DNA of 14,663 nucleotides from a bacterium (GTDB lineage: Bacteria > Auribacterota > UBA3054), in assembly GCA_017444325.1 (NCBI GenBank), contig JAFSWV010000190.1, forward strand, positions 1-14,663. Direction: 5' to 3'. Each line of letters starts with the position of its first letter. Position 1 is the stretch's first letter. The translations under genes were made by a program, and so were the position numbers. The notes under the pieces were generated by a model, which searched no databases, was not told the origin of the DNA, and saw only the letters and a list, made by a program, of their open reading frames with translations. Positions 6,806 through 13,662 of this stretch are shown here, one piece after another.

Positions 6806-7765
6806 TTATTTCTCGGGATTGATCTCAAGGAGTTCAACGTCGAAGATAAGGGCAGCGCCGCCGGGAATATTGGCGCCCGCGCCCATGTCGCCGTAGCCTA
6901 GGTCGCTGGGAATAAAGAAGCGGTACTTGGAGCCCACGGGCATGAGCTGCCGACCTTCAGTCCAACCTTTGATCACTCTGTTCAAAGGGAAGGAGGTCGG
7001 TTCGCCGCGATCGTAAGAGCTGTCGAATTTCGTGCCGTCAACGAGCGTGCCGGCATAGTGGACTTTCACGGTGTCGGTGGCTTTCGGCTTGGCGCCTTCG
7101 CCTTCTTTGATGACCTGGTATTGAAGTCCGGATTCCGTAACTTTGACGCCTTCTTTCTTGGCGTTATCTTCAAGGAATTTTGCGCTTTCGACTTTGACTT
7201 TTTCCGCTTTGGCTTTGGCTTCTTCAGCTTTGACTTTGGCCTTGGCTTTCACCACTTCGTCCATAGCGTCCATGGCAGCCTTGCGGCCGGCTTCGTCGAG
7301 GCGGGGTTCTTTGCCCTCTTTGGCGGCGTTGATGCCGGCTACGATCTCATCCTTGTCAAGGGCGTCGATGCCGTTGGCGGAAAAGTTTTTCCCGACCTGA
7401 TAGCCGGTGAAATAGCTGAGAACGCCTTTTTCGTCCTGGAAATCTTTCTCTTCGCCAGCCTGCATATGCGCCATGAAAGCCACGTGCTGGGCTTTCAATT
7501 CGTCCTGTTTGACCTTCGGTGCGGCATTGGCATAGCCGTCATCGATGCCTTCCAATAATTTTTCCGGGAAAAGGGGGAGTTTGTACTGTTTGTTGTTGGT
7601 GTACATCTCGTAGCCTAAGGAATAGGAAAAGTCTTTCATATTCGGTTTTACTTCCTCTTTTTTGGTGGTTTCCTGTTTTTCAGTGTTGGCCGTTTCTTTT
7701 TCTTCAGCGGCGAAGATAGTGAGCGTGCCGAAAAGCAGAAGCGTCAAAAGCAAAATGTTTTTCAT
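6806..7765 (-). CDS. Secreted FKBP-type peptidyl-prolyl cis-trans isomerase (Mip/FkpA-like)
   Basis: 319 residues. Signal peptide (1-19, MKNILLLTLLLFGTLTIFA); charged Lys/Glu linker (~20-42); FKBP-N-like helical dimerisation region (~44-200, with DFSYSLGYEMY and SYFTGYQVGKNF); a very Lys/Ala/Glu-rich helix (~170-200, repeated KAKAE units, probable coiled coil); and an FKBP catalytic domain (~208-316) with VKVHYAGTLVDGTKFDSS, the VIKGWTEG motif (264-271), LGYG (289-292) and the closing FDVELLEI. It acts as a periplasmic proline isomerase/foldase, dimeric by analogy with Mip and FkpA. Its Shine-Dalgarno AAGAGG (7772-7777) overlaps the gpmI stop region, the two genes being 10 nt apart, so they are surely one transcript. 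No lipobox is visible, so a soluble periplasmic form is likelier than a lipoprotein. Confidence 0.93.
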   Translation of the reverse strand: MKNILLLTLLLFGTLTIFAAEEKETANTEKQETTKKEEVKPNMKDFSYSLGYEMYTNNKQYKLPLFPEKLLEGIDDGYANAAPKVKQDELKAQHVAFMAHMQAGEEKDFQDEKGVLSYFTGYQVGKNFSANGIDALDKDEIVAGINAAKEGKEPRLDEAGRKAAMDAMDEVVKAKAKVKAEEAKAKAEKVKVESAKFLEDNAKKEGVKVTESGLQYQVIKEGEGAKPKATDTVKVHYAGTLVDGTKFDSSYDRGEPTSFPLNRVIKGWTEGRQLMPVGSKYRFFIPSDLGYGDMGAGANIPGGAALIFDVELLEINPEK

Positions 7766-7775
7766 GAGTTGCCTC

Positions 7776-9470
7776 TTATTTAATGGAGATTAGAGAATCG
7801 AAATATCCCTCCGGCTTGTCAAAACCTAATAAGGCCAGAAGCGTGGAGGCGATGTTGCCAAGCCCCGGTTTGTTGCTGGTCTCGGCGAGTTCGTAACGCG
7901 CGGTGTCGGGACCGGCGATGACGAAGGGGACCGGATTCAGGGTGTGGCTGGTAAGCTGTTTGTATTGTCCGCCGGCGCCCATTTCCGGTTCGCCGGTCTT
8001 TTTGTTGCAGGAGATCATCTGCTCGCAGTTGCCGTGGTCCGCTGTGAGGACCATTGTTCCGCCTTTTGCCTTCACTGCGGCATAGATCATGGCCACAGCC
8101 TCGTCAACGGCCTTTACGGCCTCGGTAGCGGCCGCCATGGAGCCCGTGTGGCCAACCATGTCGCCGTTGGCCAGGTTGCAGCGCAGGAATTTGTATTTCC
8201 CGCTCTCGATGGCGGCGACGAGAGCCTTGGCGATCTCGATGGCTTTCATCCTGGGCGCCTGGTCGAAGGGCACCTTGTCGGATTCTATTTCCTGCCAGGT
8301 CTCGAGCTCATCGTCGAACTTGGAGGAGTTGTTGCCGTTCCAGAAATAAGTCACGTGGCCGAATTTCTGAGTTTCGCTGATGGCGAACTGGGAGACTTTG
8401 TTGTAGGAGAGATATTCCGAGACGGTGCGGTCGATCTGCGGAGGGCTGACGAGATAGACAGGCGGCATATGCGTGTCGCCGTCGTATTCCATCATGCCGG
8501 CATAGACGACCTTCGGGAATCTCTTTCTATTGAAGCCTTTGAAATTCTCTTCCGTAAGAGCGCGGCTTATTTCCAGGGCGCGGTCGCCGCGGAAGTTGAA
8601 GAAGACGACAGAGTCGCCGTCGTTGATGGTCGTGAGCGGCTTTTCGGGATCGTTGGGATCGCTGACGACGAAGGCCGGCAGATACTGGTCGTCCTGCTTG
8701 GAGTCTATTCTCAGGCTTCTTATGGCTTCCATGGCGTTGGGGAACTTGGCTCCTTCGCCCAGAACGTGGGCGTTGTAGCCTCTCTCAACGATCGTCCAGT
8801 CAGCTTCGTAGCGGTCCATAGTGGTGACCATACGGCCGCCGCCGGAGGCGATGAAATAGCGTCTGGTTTTGCCGCTGGCTTCCGCCTGGCGCCTGAGCGA
8901 CCAGAGGTAATCTTCCAGTTCACCGAAATATCTGAGAGCGGAAAGGGGCGGAACGTCGCGGCCGTCAAGAAGCGCATGAACATAGACCTGCTCGACGCCC
9001 TTCTCATCGCACTCCCCTATCATCGCGATAAGGTGCGCGATGTTGGAGTGCACGTTGCCGTCGGAAAGAAGGCCGATGAAGTGGATGAGGGCCTTGTTGT
9101 CGAGGGCGTTGCCGATTATTTTCTTCCAGCCTTCGCCCTGGTAGATCTTCTTTTCAGCGATGGCTTTCGCGACAAGGCTGGCGCCCTGGTCGAAGACTCT
9201 GCCGGCGCCCATGGCGTTGTGGCCGACTTCGCTGTTGCCCTGGTCGGCGTCGCTCGGCATACCGACGGCGGTGCCGTGGGCCTGCAGCCTTGTGCTGATC
9301 TTTTCGTTGTCTATTAAAGCGTGGAGCGTTTGGGGATTGGCGGCTTCATAAGCGTTGCCGGGATAGCCCTCTTTGGAGCCTTTGAAGATCCCGACGCCGT
9401 CCATGATGACGAAGACCAAAGGTCCTTTCACACCGTCATAATTCGGCAGTTTTTTCAGAGTGAGATCCAT
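7776..9470 (-). CDS. gpmI: 2,3-bisphosphoglycerate-independent phosphoglycerate mutase
   Basis: 564 residues, slightly longer than the usual ~510-550. The enzyme interconverts 3- and 2-phosphoglycerate in glycolysis/gluconeogenesis, in the cytosol, using two divalent metals (usually Mn). Alkaline-phosphatase-superfamily metal and catalytic residues are in place: D24 (VIMDGVG), nucleophile S80 in DQGNSEVGHNAMGAGR, H141 (NVHSN), LDGRD 168-172, R294 (FNFRGDRA), NGDMVGH 435-441 with D437 and H441, TADHGN 476-481, and H509 near the end. Start ATG 9470 is preceded by AAGGA (9477-9481). It is the first gene of a four-gene operon with the FKBP, flavodiiron and M50 protease genes, and has its own promoter in the 51-nt gap after gspK. 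The Shine-Dalgarno lies inside a perfect inverted repeat (see dyad entry). Confidence 0.97.
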   Translation of the reverse strand: MDLTLKKLPNYDGVKGPLVFVIMDGVGIFKGSKEGYPGNAYEAANPQTLHALIDNEKISTRLQAHGTAVGMPSDADQGNSEVGHNAMGAGRVFDQGASLVAKAIAEKKIYQGEGWKKIIGNALDNKALIHFIGLLSDGNVHSNIAHLIAMIGECDEKGVEQVYVHALLDGRDVPPLSALRYFGELEDYLWSLRRQAEASGKTRRYFIASGGGRMVTTMDRYEADWTIVERGYNAHVLGEGAKFPNAMEAIRSLRIDSKQDDQYLPAFVVSDPNDPEKPLTTINDGDSVVFFNFRGDRALEISRALTEENFKGFNRKRFPKVVYAGMMEYDGDTHMPPVYLVSPPQIDRTVSEYLSYNKVSQFAISETQKFGHVTYFWNGNNSSKFDDELETWQEIESDKVPFDQAPRMKAIEIAKALVAAIESGKYKFLRCNLANGDMVGHTGSMAAATEAVKAVDEAVAMIYAAVKAKGGTMVLTADHGNCEQMISCNKKTGEPEMGAGGQYKQLTSHTLNPVPFVIAGPDTARYELAETSNKPGLGNIASTLLALLGFDKPEGYFDSLISIK

Positions 9471-9473
9471 AGC

Positions 9474-9500
9474 TGTTCCTTATTTGGTTATTAAGGAACA
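9474..9500 (-). promoter_or_regulatory. Perfect 9-bp dyad over gpmI start site and Shine-Dalgarno
   Basis: TGTTCCTTA (9474-9482) and TAAGGAACA (9492-9500) are exact reverse complements separated by 9 nt. One arm contains the gpmI Shine-Dalgarno AAGGA; the other touches the -10 hexamer and spans the expected transcription start near 9493. It could be an operator for a dimeric repressor. Alternatively, in read-through RNA from gspK, it could form a hairpin hiding the ribosome site, whereas RNA started at the local promoter would lack most of the first arm. Confidence 0.55.
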
Positions 9501-9508
9501 TTATATCA
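9500..9508 (-). promoter_or_regulatory. Extended -10 promoter of the gpmI operon
   Basis: The minus strand reads TGaTATAAT: a perfect TATAAT (9500-9505) with the TG extension, 30 nt upstream of the gpmI ATG. The -35 position has no TTGACA-like hexamer, which extended -10 promoters tolerate. The element lies in the short gap after the gspK stop codon. Confidence 0.6.
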
Positions 9509-9521
9509 TAGTTCAGTGGGA

Positions 9522-12500
9522 CTATTCCCTGGAAATTACCCTGAATTGGGCCTTGCCGTTGTCTTCCGCGCTCTGGGCCAGGTCGCTTCTGTCAACGATG
9601 ACGTCCATTACGGAACGCGCGATGACCTTGTCGCCCTTCGTTTCGTCGAACTGAGGATCGTTTGTGACTTTTTCTACGGTGTCCGCTATCACCTTGATGC
9701 GGTATTGATCGCTTCTAACGGTGATAAGGTTGGAGATCTCGCTGAAGATCTTGGGCGTCATGCCCTGGATGTCAAGGATGTCGGCGGTGTTCTTGTAGGG
9801 CTTGATCTTGTTTCCGGAACGGTCGATGCCCTTCTCGATGGCCGCCGCGATGGCGGGCGTCACGCCCTTGAGGGCGGAGAGGACTCGCGGCGTGGCGGTG
9901 TTGATGTTGATCTTGCCGCTGGTTTGTCCGGGAGCGAGGAAAGCATAGTCGAACCAGGCTTTGCCGGAAGTTTCCTGACCCCTCAGGTTGTGGGGTATGA
10001 TCTTGAGGCGTATGCCGCCGTGAGGAGAAATGTGCGCCGCGTGAATGAGACCGCAGTAAACACGGTCGTTCTTGTCGATCTGCAGACGCTGCGTCTGGCT
10101 GCCCATGAGGTAAGGATTGTCGCTGGTGATACGCATCTTGTCATCCGGCAAGGGAAGCCTGTCGTATTCGCCTTTCGTGAAATTGTAAGCGTAAACTTCG
10201 ATGGTGGCGTTGTGGTTCTCTTCGAGGAACTCTGTGGTCTTGATCGAGTCGTTAAGACCGAAGACGTAAAGACCGTAATCGCTCTTCAGAAGCCCTTTAT
10301 TCTGCCATTCCCAGACGCCCTCGTCGCCTTCCTTGTCGGTGTAGTACATGGCCGTCGCGTAGCCGGGGCCGACGCTGACCATGTCGCCCTTCTTCAATCT
10401 CAGCTGCTTCTCGTTAGGAGCCGTCAGGCCTTCCACCAAAACGCTGCTGCCGGTGTTGGACTTGATCGGTATCTTTTCCCCTTTGAAGTTGCCGGAAAGG
10501 ACGCGCAAAGTCTGGCCCGTCCAGGCGTTCGGCGACCAGGCGGCGTCTTTTACGCTGATGTTGTCGCCGTTGGCGTTCTGCACTTCGCCGAAAGCGGCTT
10601 TCCAGCCGCTCTGGTGCACGCCTTCCTCTTCGCCGTCAAGGCGGATGCCGGAAGTCGTGAAATATTTGCTAAGAGCTTTAAGAGTTTTGACGCCGCCCCT
10701 TCCCTTCGTTCCGACGGTGGACCAGGAATCGGCTGTCCTGACGTTCAGGACTTCGCCGACGTTGGCAAGGTGGTTGTTCTTGATGTGCGTCAGGCTGTGC
10801 TTCCTGAAAGTTCGGCTCTTGGCCTTGTCAATGGTTCCGCCGAAAGTCGGATGGCTGACGGAGTGCCAGATATAGTGAGCCGGGTCAGCTTTCTCAGTTG
10901 AGAAACCGATCTCATCTTTGGTAAGACTGCCGTATTCTGTCGTACGGGCTGCGATCTGGCCATATTCGTTCTTAAGCGTGAAGGAGACGAAACCGCCCTG
11001 GCGTGGCAAGCCCCTCACACGTATCTGGTCACCGGCTTCCAGACCGCTGTTGACAGCGTCGCCTACGCCGATGTCGATGACGTGCGAAGTGTTGTTGTAA
11101 ACATACTTGAACATGCCGTTCGGAGCGTCATAGCCGCCTCTCGGGTGGCGTGTGGAGACGAACTCGATGATCTCGCCCTTAAGCTGGTCGCGTTTCCAGT
11201 CTGCGCCTGTTACGGTAATGTAACTGTGGCCGTAGTTGTAACCGGAGACCTTGATAACGTCGTAGAGAATGCCCCAGTTGTCAGCCGGCAGTTCGAAGAC
11301 AGGGATCTCGTTCTCCTTGTTGTGCCCGTAGCTGCCCGTGCCTTTGCAGTACTCAATGTCGAAGATCTCCTTGTTGGAGGTCAGGTAAAAATAACCGCCG
11401 GGCGCGATCATGGGGTTCGGATCGTCGTAGTAGCCGCCGTACGCTCTGCTGTAGTGCTCAGCCTTGTCTATCCGCGCCAGGTCAAAAGATTCCACACCGG
11501 TGTTGACGACCACCGACCAGTTCTTCAAAGAGATAGGAGCGGAACTGATATTGATGAGCTCCACGATGTCCGGACGGAAGAAATACAGAGAGTCGCTGCT
11601 ATTGACGTTCTTTCCTGATTGGTTCGCACCGGACTTCTTGCATTTTTTGGAAGAAGTCAAATATAGGGAAAGGAAGCCGTTGCGGTTTGGTTTCTGCGGC
11701 TTGCCGTCCTTGTACTTGTAACGCAGGAGATAATTGCCGCGCCAGTCTTTGTCCTCCTGAGTGACGGAATACTTGGAAGGAATGCCGTCCATATCCATTT
11801 CTCTCAGATCGGAGCGCTTGAAGCCGCACCAGTTGTTTTTGAAAGCTTGGTTGGCGCTGTAGATGAGGTAGTAGAATTTTTCCTGTTTCGGAGTGTTGGG
11901 CCTGGTGTAAAAAAGGCCTGTCTGCTCTTTGCGGTCGGTCCAGACCGCCGCGGAAGTCATCCAGTGCGACCAGATGCCTATCCTGTCGTTGGCAGTGTTT
12001 GTCTTAACGCCATCCAGGAAAGATTCTAAACCGCCCGGCACTCTGATGGTTATGCTCTTGTTGTTGCCGGCGGAGCTGCCTTCGATCTCGAAGCCTTTGG
12101 ATACGGCGGTCCTGGTGCCCGTCACATGGTGGACAATGCATGTGGCGTTCTTCCACTGGTCCTTGAGCCATCCGTCAACTTCCGCCTTCATGAAAGTGTT
12201 GTAATCCCCGCTTGTGTACATCGGGTTTTCCAACCTTATCTCAGCCTTGTTGCCCGAGGTCCTTACATCCTTGATGCGCCAGTATGTGCGCATGGAGCTG
12301 GGAGAGAAGGCAGTTTGGTCATAGTCCCACAATCCGGCGTAGATGCGGTTGGCGAACATCACATGGTAGCTGTTCTCGTCTTTTCTGCCGTAGCCCTGGT
12401 GGTCTGTCTCCACGATCCAGCTGCCGTCGTGCGCCATAATCTCGTTGAAGCAAACGGCTTCGATACCGTACGTACTTTCAATAGTTGACAGCACGTGGTT

Positions 12501-13514
12501 CTCGTCCGTATAGTCCGCCATATTTACGACCAGTTCGCGCAGCGCCGTCGAGGAGTTTTCAAAATTGTACTCCAGGTTGGCGTTTCGCATCACCCTTCTC
12601 AGCTGCTTCATATCGGAGTTATTGATGTTCAGCTGGCGGAAAACTTTTCCTGATGTCTCGTCAAAATAGCTCTCTTGGGAACGGGATGTGATGGTAGCGT
12701 AGTGCTTGATGGTGTCCTCAAGGGAACGGCTGAGATTCTGCTTGTTGGGGGCGATAAGCGAAATGACTTCCCTCAGATTCAGGAAAGCCTTGTCATCCCA
12801 GACCAAATGGTCAGGATTGTATTCTTCCGGCTCATCCACGCCCTCATCCCTCTCGTCCACGAGAAGGTTGGCGTTGTTGTCGATCTCGTCGGAAGCATAC
12901 TGGGAGGCGTTCAGGTTGTCGTCAACGTTGGCCTGCCCGGGCTTCTGGTCGCGGCCGTAACGGTACATCAGGATATTTTTCCCTGCCTCCGGGGAAATGG
13001 GCAGTCCGGCTTTGCCGTTTTCGCCCGTAAGCATCACTTCAAAAGTCCCGAAACCCTCGTTCTGCTCTTTGCTGGAAAGCGCGGTGGCGGTGTTGACGTT
13101 AATTTTCGCAAGCTCGTCCTCGACCATGACGGCATAACGGCCTATTACCCTATCATTGGCGTCCCTGACATAGATCCAGCGCGCCATGTGCGTTTTGTCG
13201 CCGTGCGTCCCGTCCATGTCGACGGCCTGGTCGCCTTTTTTTGGCTTGAAAGTCTGTGACCAAGACTCGCTGTAATCGTCGTAGGCGGAGGAATTGTAAT
13301 AGTCTTCCCTCAAAAGGCCGTAAGCGTGCTGCAGAGCGGACTGGGCGAGCATATCGGACTGCGTCTGGCCGACCGAGATGGCGCCGGACTGGCTCTCCAA
13401 GCCGATGAAAGTCGCAAAAGTCGCAGAAAGTATGGAAAGAACGGTCAGGACCGTCAAAACCATCAAAAGCGCAACGCCTCGGGGGGCGGAAAGATTTTTG
13501 AAAGACTTTTTCAT
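9522..13514 (-). CDS. Oversized GspK-like minor pseudopilin with lamin-tail-like insertion
   Basis: 1330 residues; ordinary GspK is about 300-350. The N-terminus is a class III prepilin signal: KNLSAPRG followed by VALLMVLTVLTVLSILSATFA, with predicted prepilin peptidase cleavage after G13. The usual Glu at +5 is missing, as is normal for GspK. Residues 137-146 (KINVNTATAL) match the GspK helix-hairpin-helix region, and a second KININTATPRVLSALKG at 1201-1217 starts the typical C-terminal part ending in RIKVIADTV. An acidic stretch at 209-229 (DEIDNNANLLVDERDEG) could bind calcium. Between these lies ~850 residues of mostly beta-like sequence, including a lamin-tail-domain-like segment from ~643 (IVELINISSAPISLKNWSVV). 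The role is inferred as a tip component of a type II secretion pseudopilus or related pilus, exposed in the periplasm or outside. No other gsp genes are in the window. No Shine-Dalgarno is evident before ATG 13514. Confidence 0.85.
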   Translation of the reverse strand: MKKSFKNLSAPRGVALLMVLTVLTVLSILSATFATFIGLESQSGAISVGQTQSDMLAQSALQHAYGLLREDYYNSSAYDDYSESWSQTFKPKKGDQAVDMDGTHGDKTHMARWIYVRDANDRVIGRYAVMVEDELAKINVNTATALSSKEQNEGFGTFEVMLTGENGKAGLPISPEAGKNILMYRYGRDQKPGQANVDDNLNASQYASDEIDNNANLLVDERDEGVDEPEEYNPDHLVWDDKAFLNLREVISLIAPNKQNLSRSLEDTIKHYATITSRSQESYFDETSGKVFRQLNINNSDMKQLRRVMRNANLEYNFENSSTALRELVVNMADYTDENHVLSTIESTYGIEAVCFNEIMAHDGSWIVETDHQGYGRKDENSYHVMFANRIYAGLWDYDQTAFSPSSMRTYWRIKDVRTSGNKAEIRLENPMYTSGDYNTFMKAEVDGWLKDQWKNATCIVHHVTGTRTAVSKGFEIEGSSAGNNKSITIRVPGGLESFLDGVKTNTANDRIGIWSHWMTSAAVWTDRKEQTGLFYTRPNTPKQEKFYYLIYSANQAFKNNWCGFKRSDLREMDMDGIPSKYSVTQEDKDWRGNYLLRYKYKDGKPQKPNRNGFLSLYLTSSKKCKKSGANQSGKNVNSSDSLYFFRPDIVELINISSAPISLKNWSVVVNTGVESFDLARIDKAEHYSRAYGGYYDDPNPMIAPGGYFYLTSNKEIFDIEYCKGTGSYGHNKENEIPVFELPADNWGILYDVIKVSGYNYGHSYITVTGADWKRDQLKGEIIEFVSTRHPRGGYDAPNGMFKYVYNNTSHVIDIGVGDAVNSGLEAGDQIRVRGLPRQGGFVSFTLKNEYGQIAARTTEYGSLTKDEIGFSTEKADPAHYIWHSVSHPTFGGTIDKAKSRTFRKHSLTHIKNNHLANVGEVLNVRTADSWSTVGTKGRGGVKTLKALSKYFTTSGIRLDGEEEGVHQSGWKAAFGEVQNANGDNISVKDAAWSPNAWTGQTLRVLSGNFKGEKIPIKSNTGSSVLVEGLTAPNEKQLRLKKGDMVSVGPGYATAMYYTDKEGDEGVWEWQNKGLLKSDYGLYVFGLNDSIKTTEFLEENHNATIEVYAYNFTKGEYDRLPLPDDKMRITSDNPYLMGSQTQRLQIDKNDRVYCGLIHAAHISPHGGIRLKIIPHNLRGQETSGKAWFDYAFLAPGQTSGKININTATPRVLSALKGVTPAIAAAIEKGIDRSGNKIKPYKNTADILDIQGMTPKIFSEISNLITVRSDQYRIKVIADTVEKVTNDPQFDETKGDKVIARSVMDVIVDRSDLAQSAEDNGKAQFRVISRE

Positions 13515-13543
13515 ATCACAAAAATTAAATTATCGATTAGTAG

Positions 13544-13572
13544 ATTTTACAAAATCCGCAGTTTTTATTCAA
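13544..13572 (-). promoter_or_regulatory. Sigma70-type promoter of the gspK-like gene
   Basis: On the minus strand, TTGAAT (13567-13572) is separated by exactly 17 bp from TAAAAT (13544-13549), 30 nt upstream of the start codon. The -10 lies within a small palindrome, GATTTT-AC-AAAATC (13543-13556). The predicted leader is about 23 nt and lacks a Shine-Dalgarno. Confidence 0.55.
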
Positions 13573-13609
13573 TGAACAAGACCATTCTCAAAAAGTTCAA
13601 GTGTATTTA

Positions 13610-13618
13610 TGGTAAAAT
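13610..13618 (+). promoter_or_regulatory. Candidate extended -10 promoter of ilvD
   Basis: TGgTAAAAT, with TAAAAT at 13613-13618 and the TG extension, lies 44 nt upstream of the ilvD ATG. No -35 hexamer is recognisable at 16-18 bp. The gene is divergent from gspK and needs its own promoter in this 148-nt gap. No leader peptide or attenuator hairpin is visible in the short leader. Confidence 0.42.
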
Positions 13619-13662
13619 TTCCTCTAATCAGCCTTAAGTCACCACAATCAGGAAATCCAATT

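Noticed and set aside
7166..7256. Lys/Ala/Glu-rich repeated codons in the FKBP gene considered as a DNA repeat or misassembly
   Set aside because: The repeat is imperfect at DNA level and fits an alpha-helical coiled-coil linker, common in this type of FKBP.
7944..9317. Long plus-strand open frame (457 codons) opposite gpmI
   Set aside because: gpmI on the minus strand has all catalytic motifs; the plus-strand frame is a codon-usage shadow.
9516..10901. Long plus-strand open frame (461 codons) opposite the gspK-like gene
   Set aside because: It is antisense to the continuous 1330-codon frame that has conserved GspK motifs at both ends. No family resemblance was seen.
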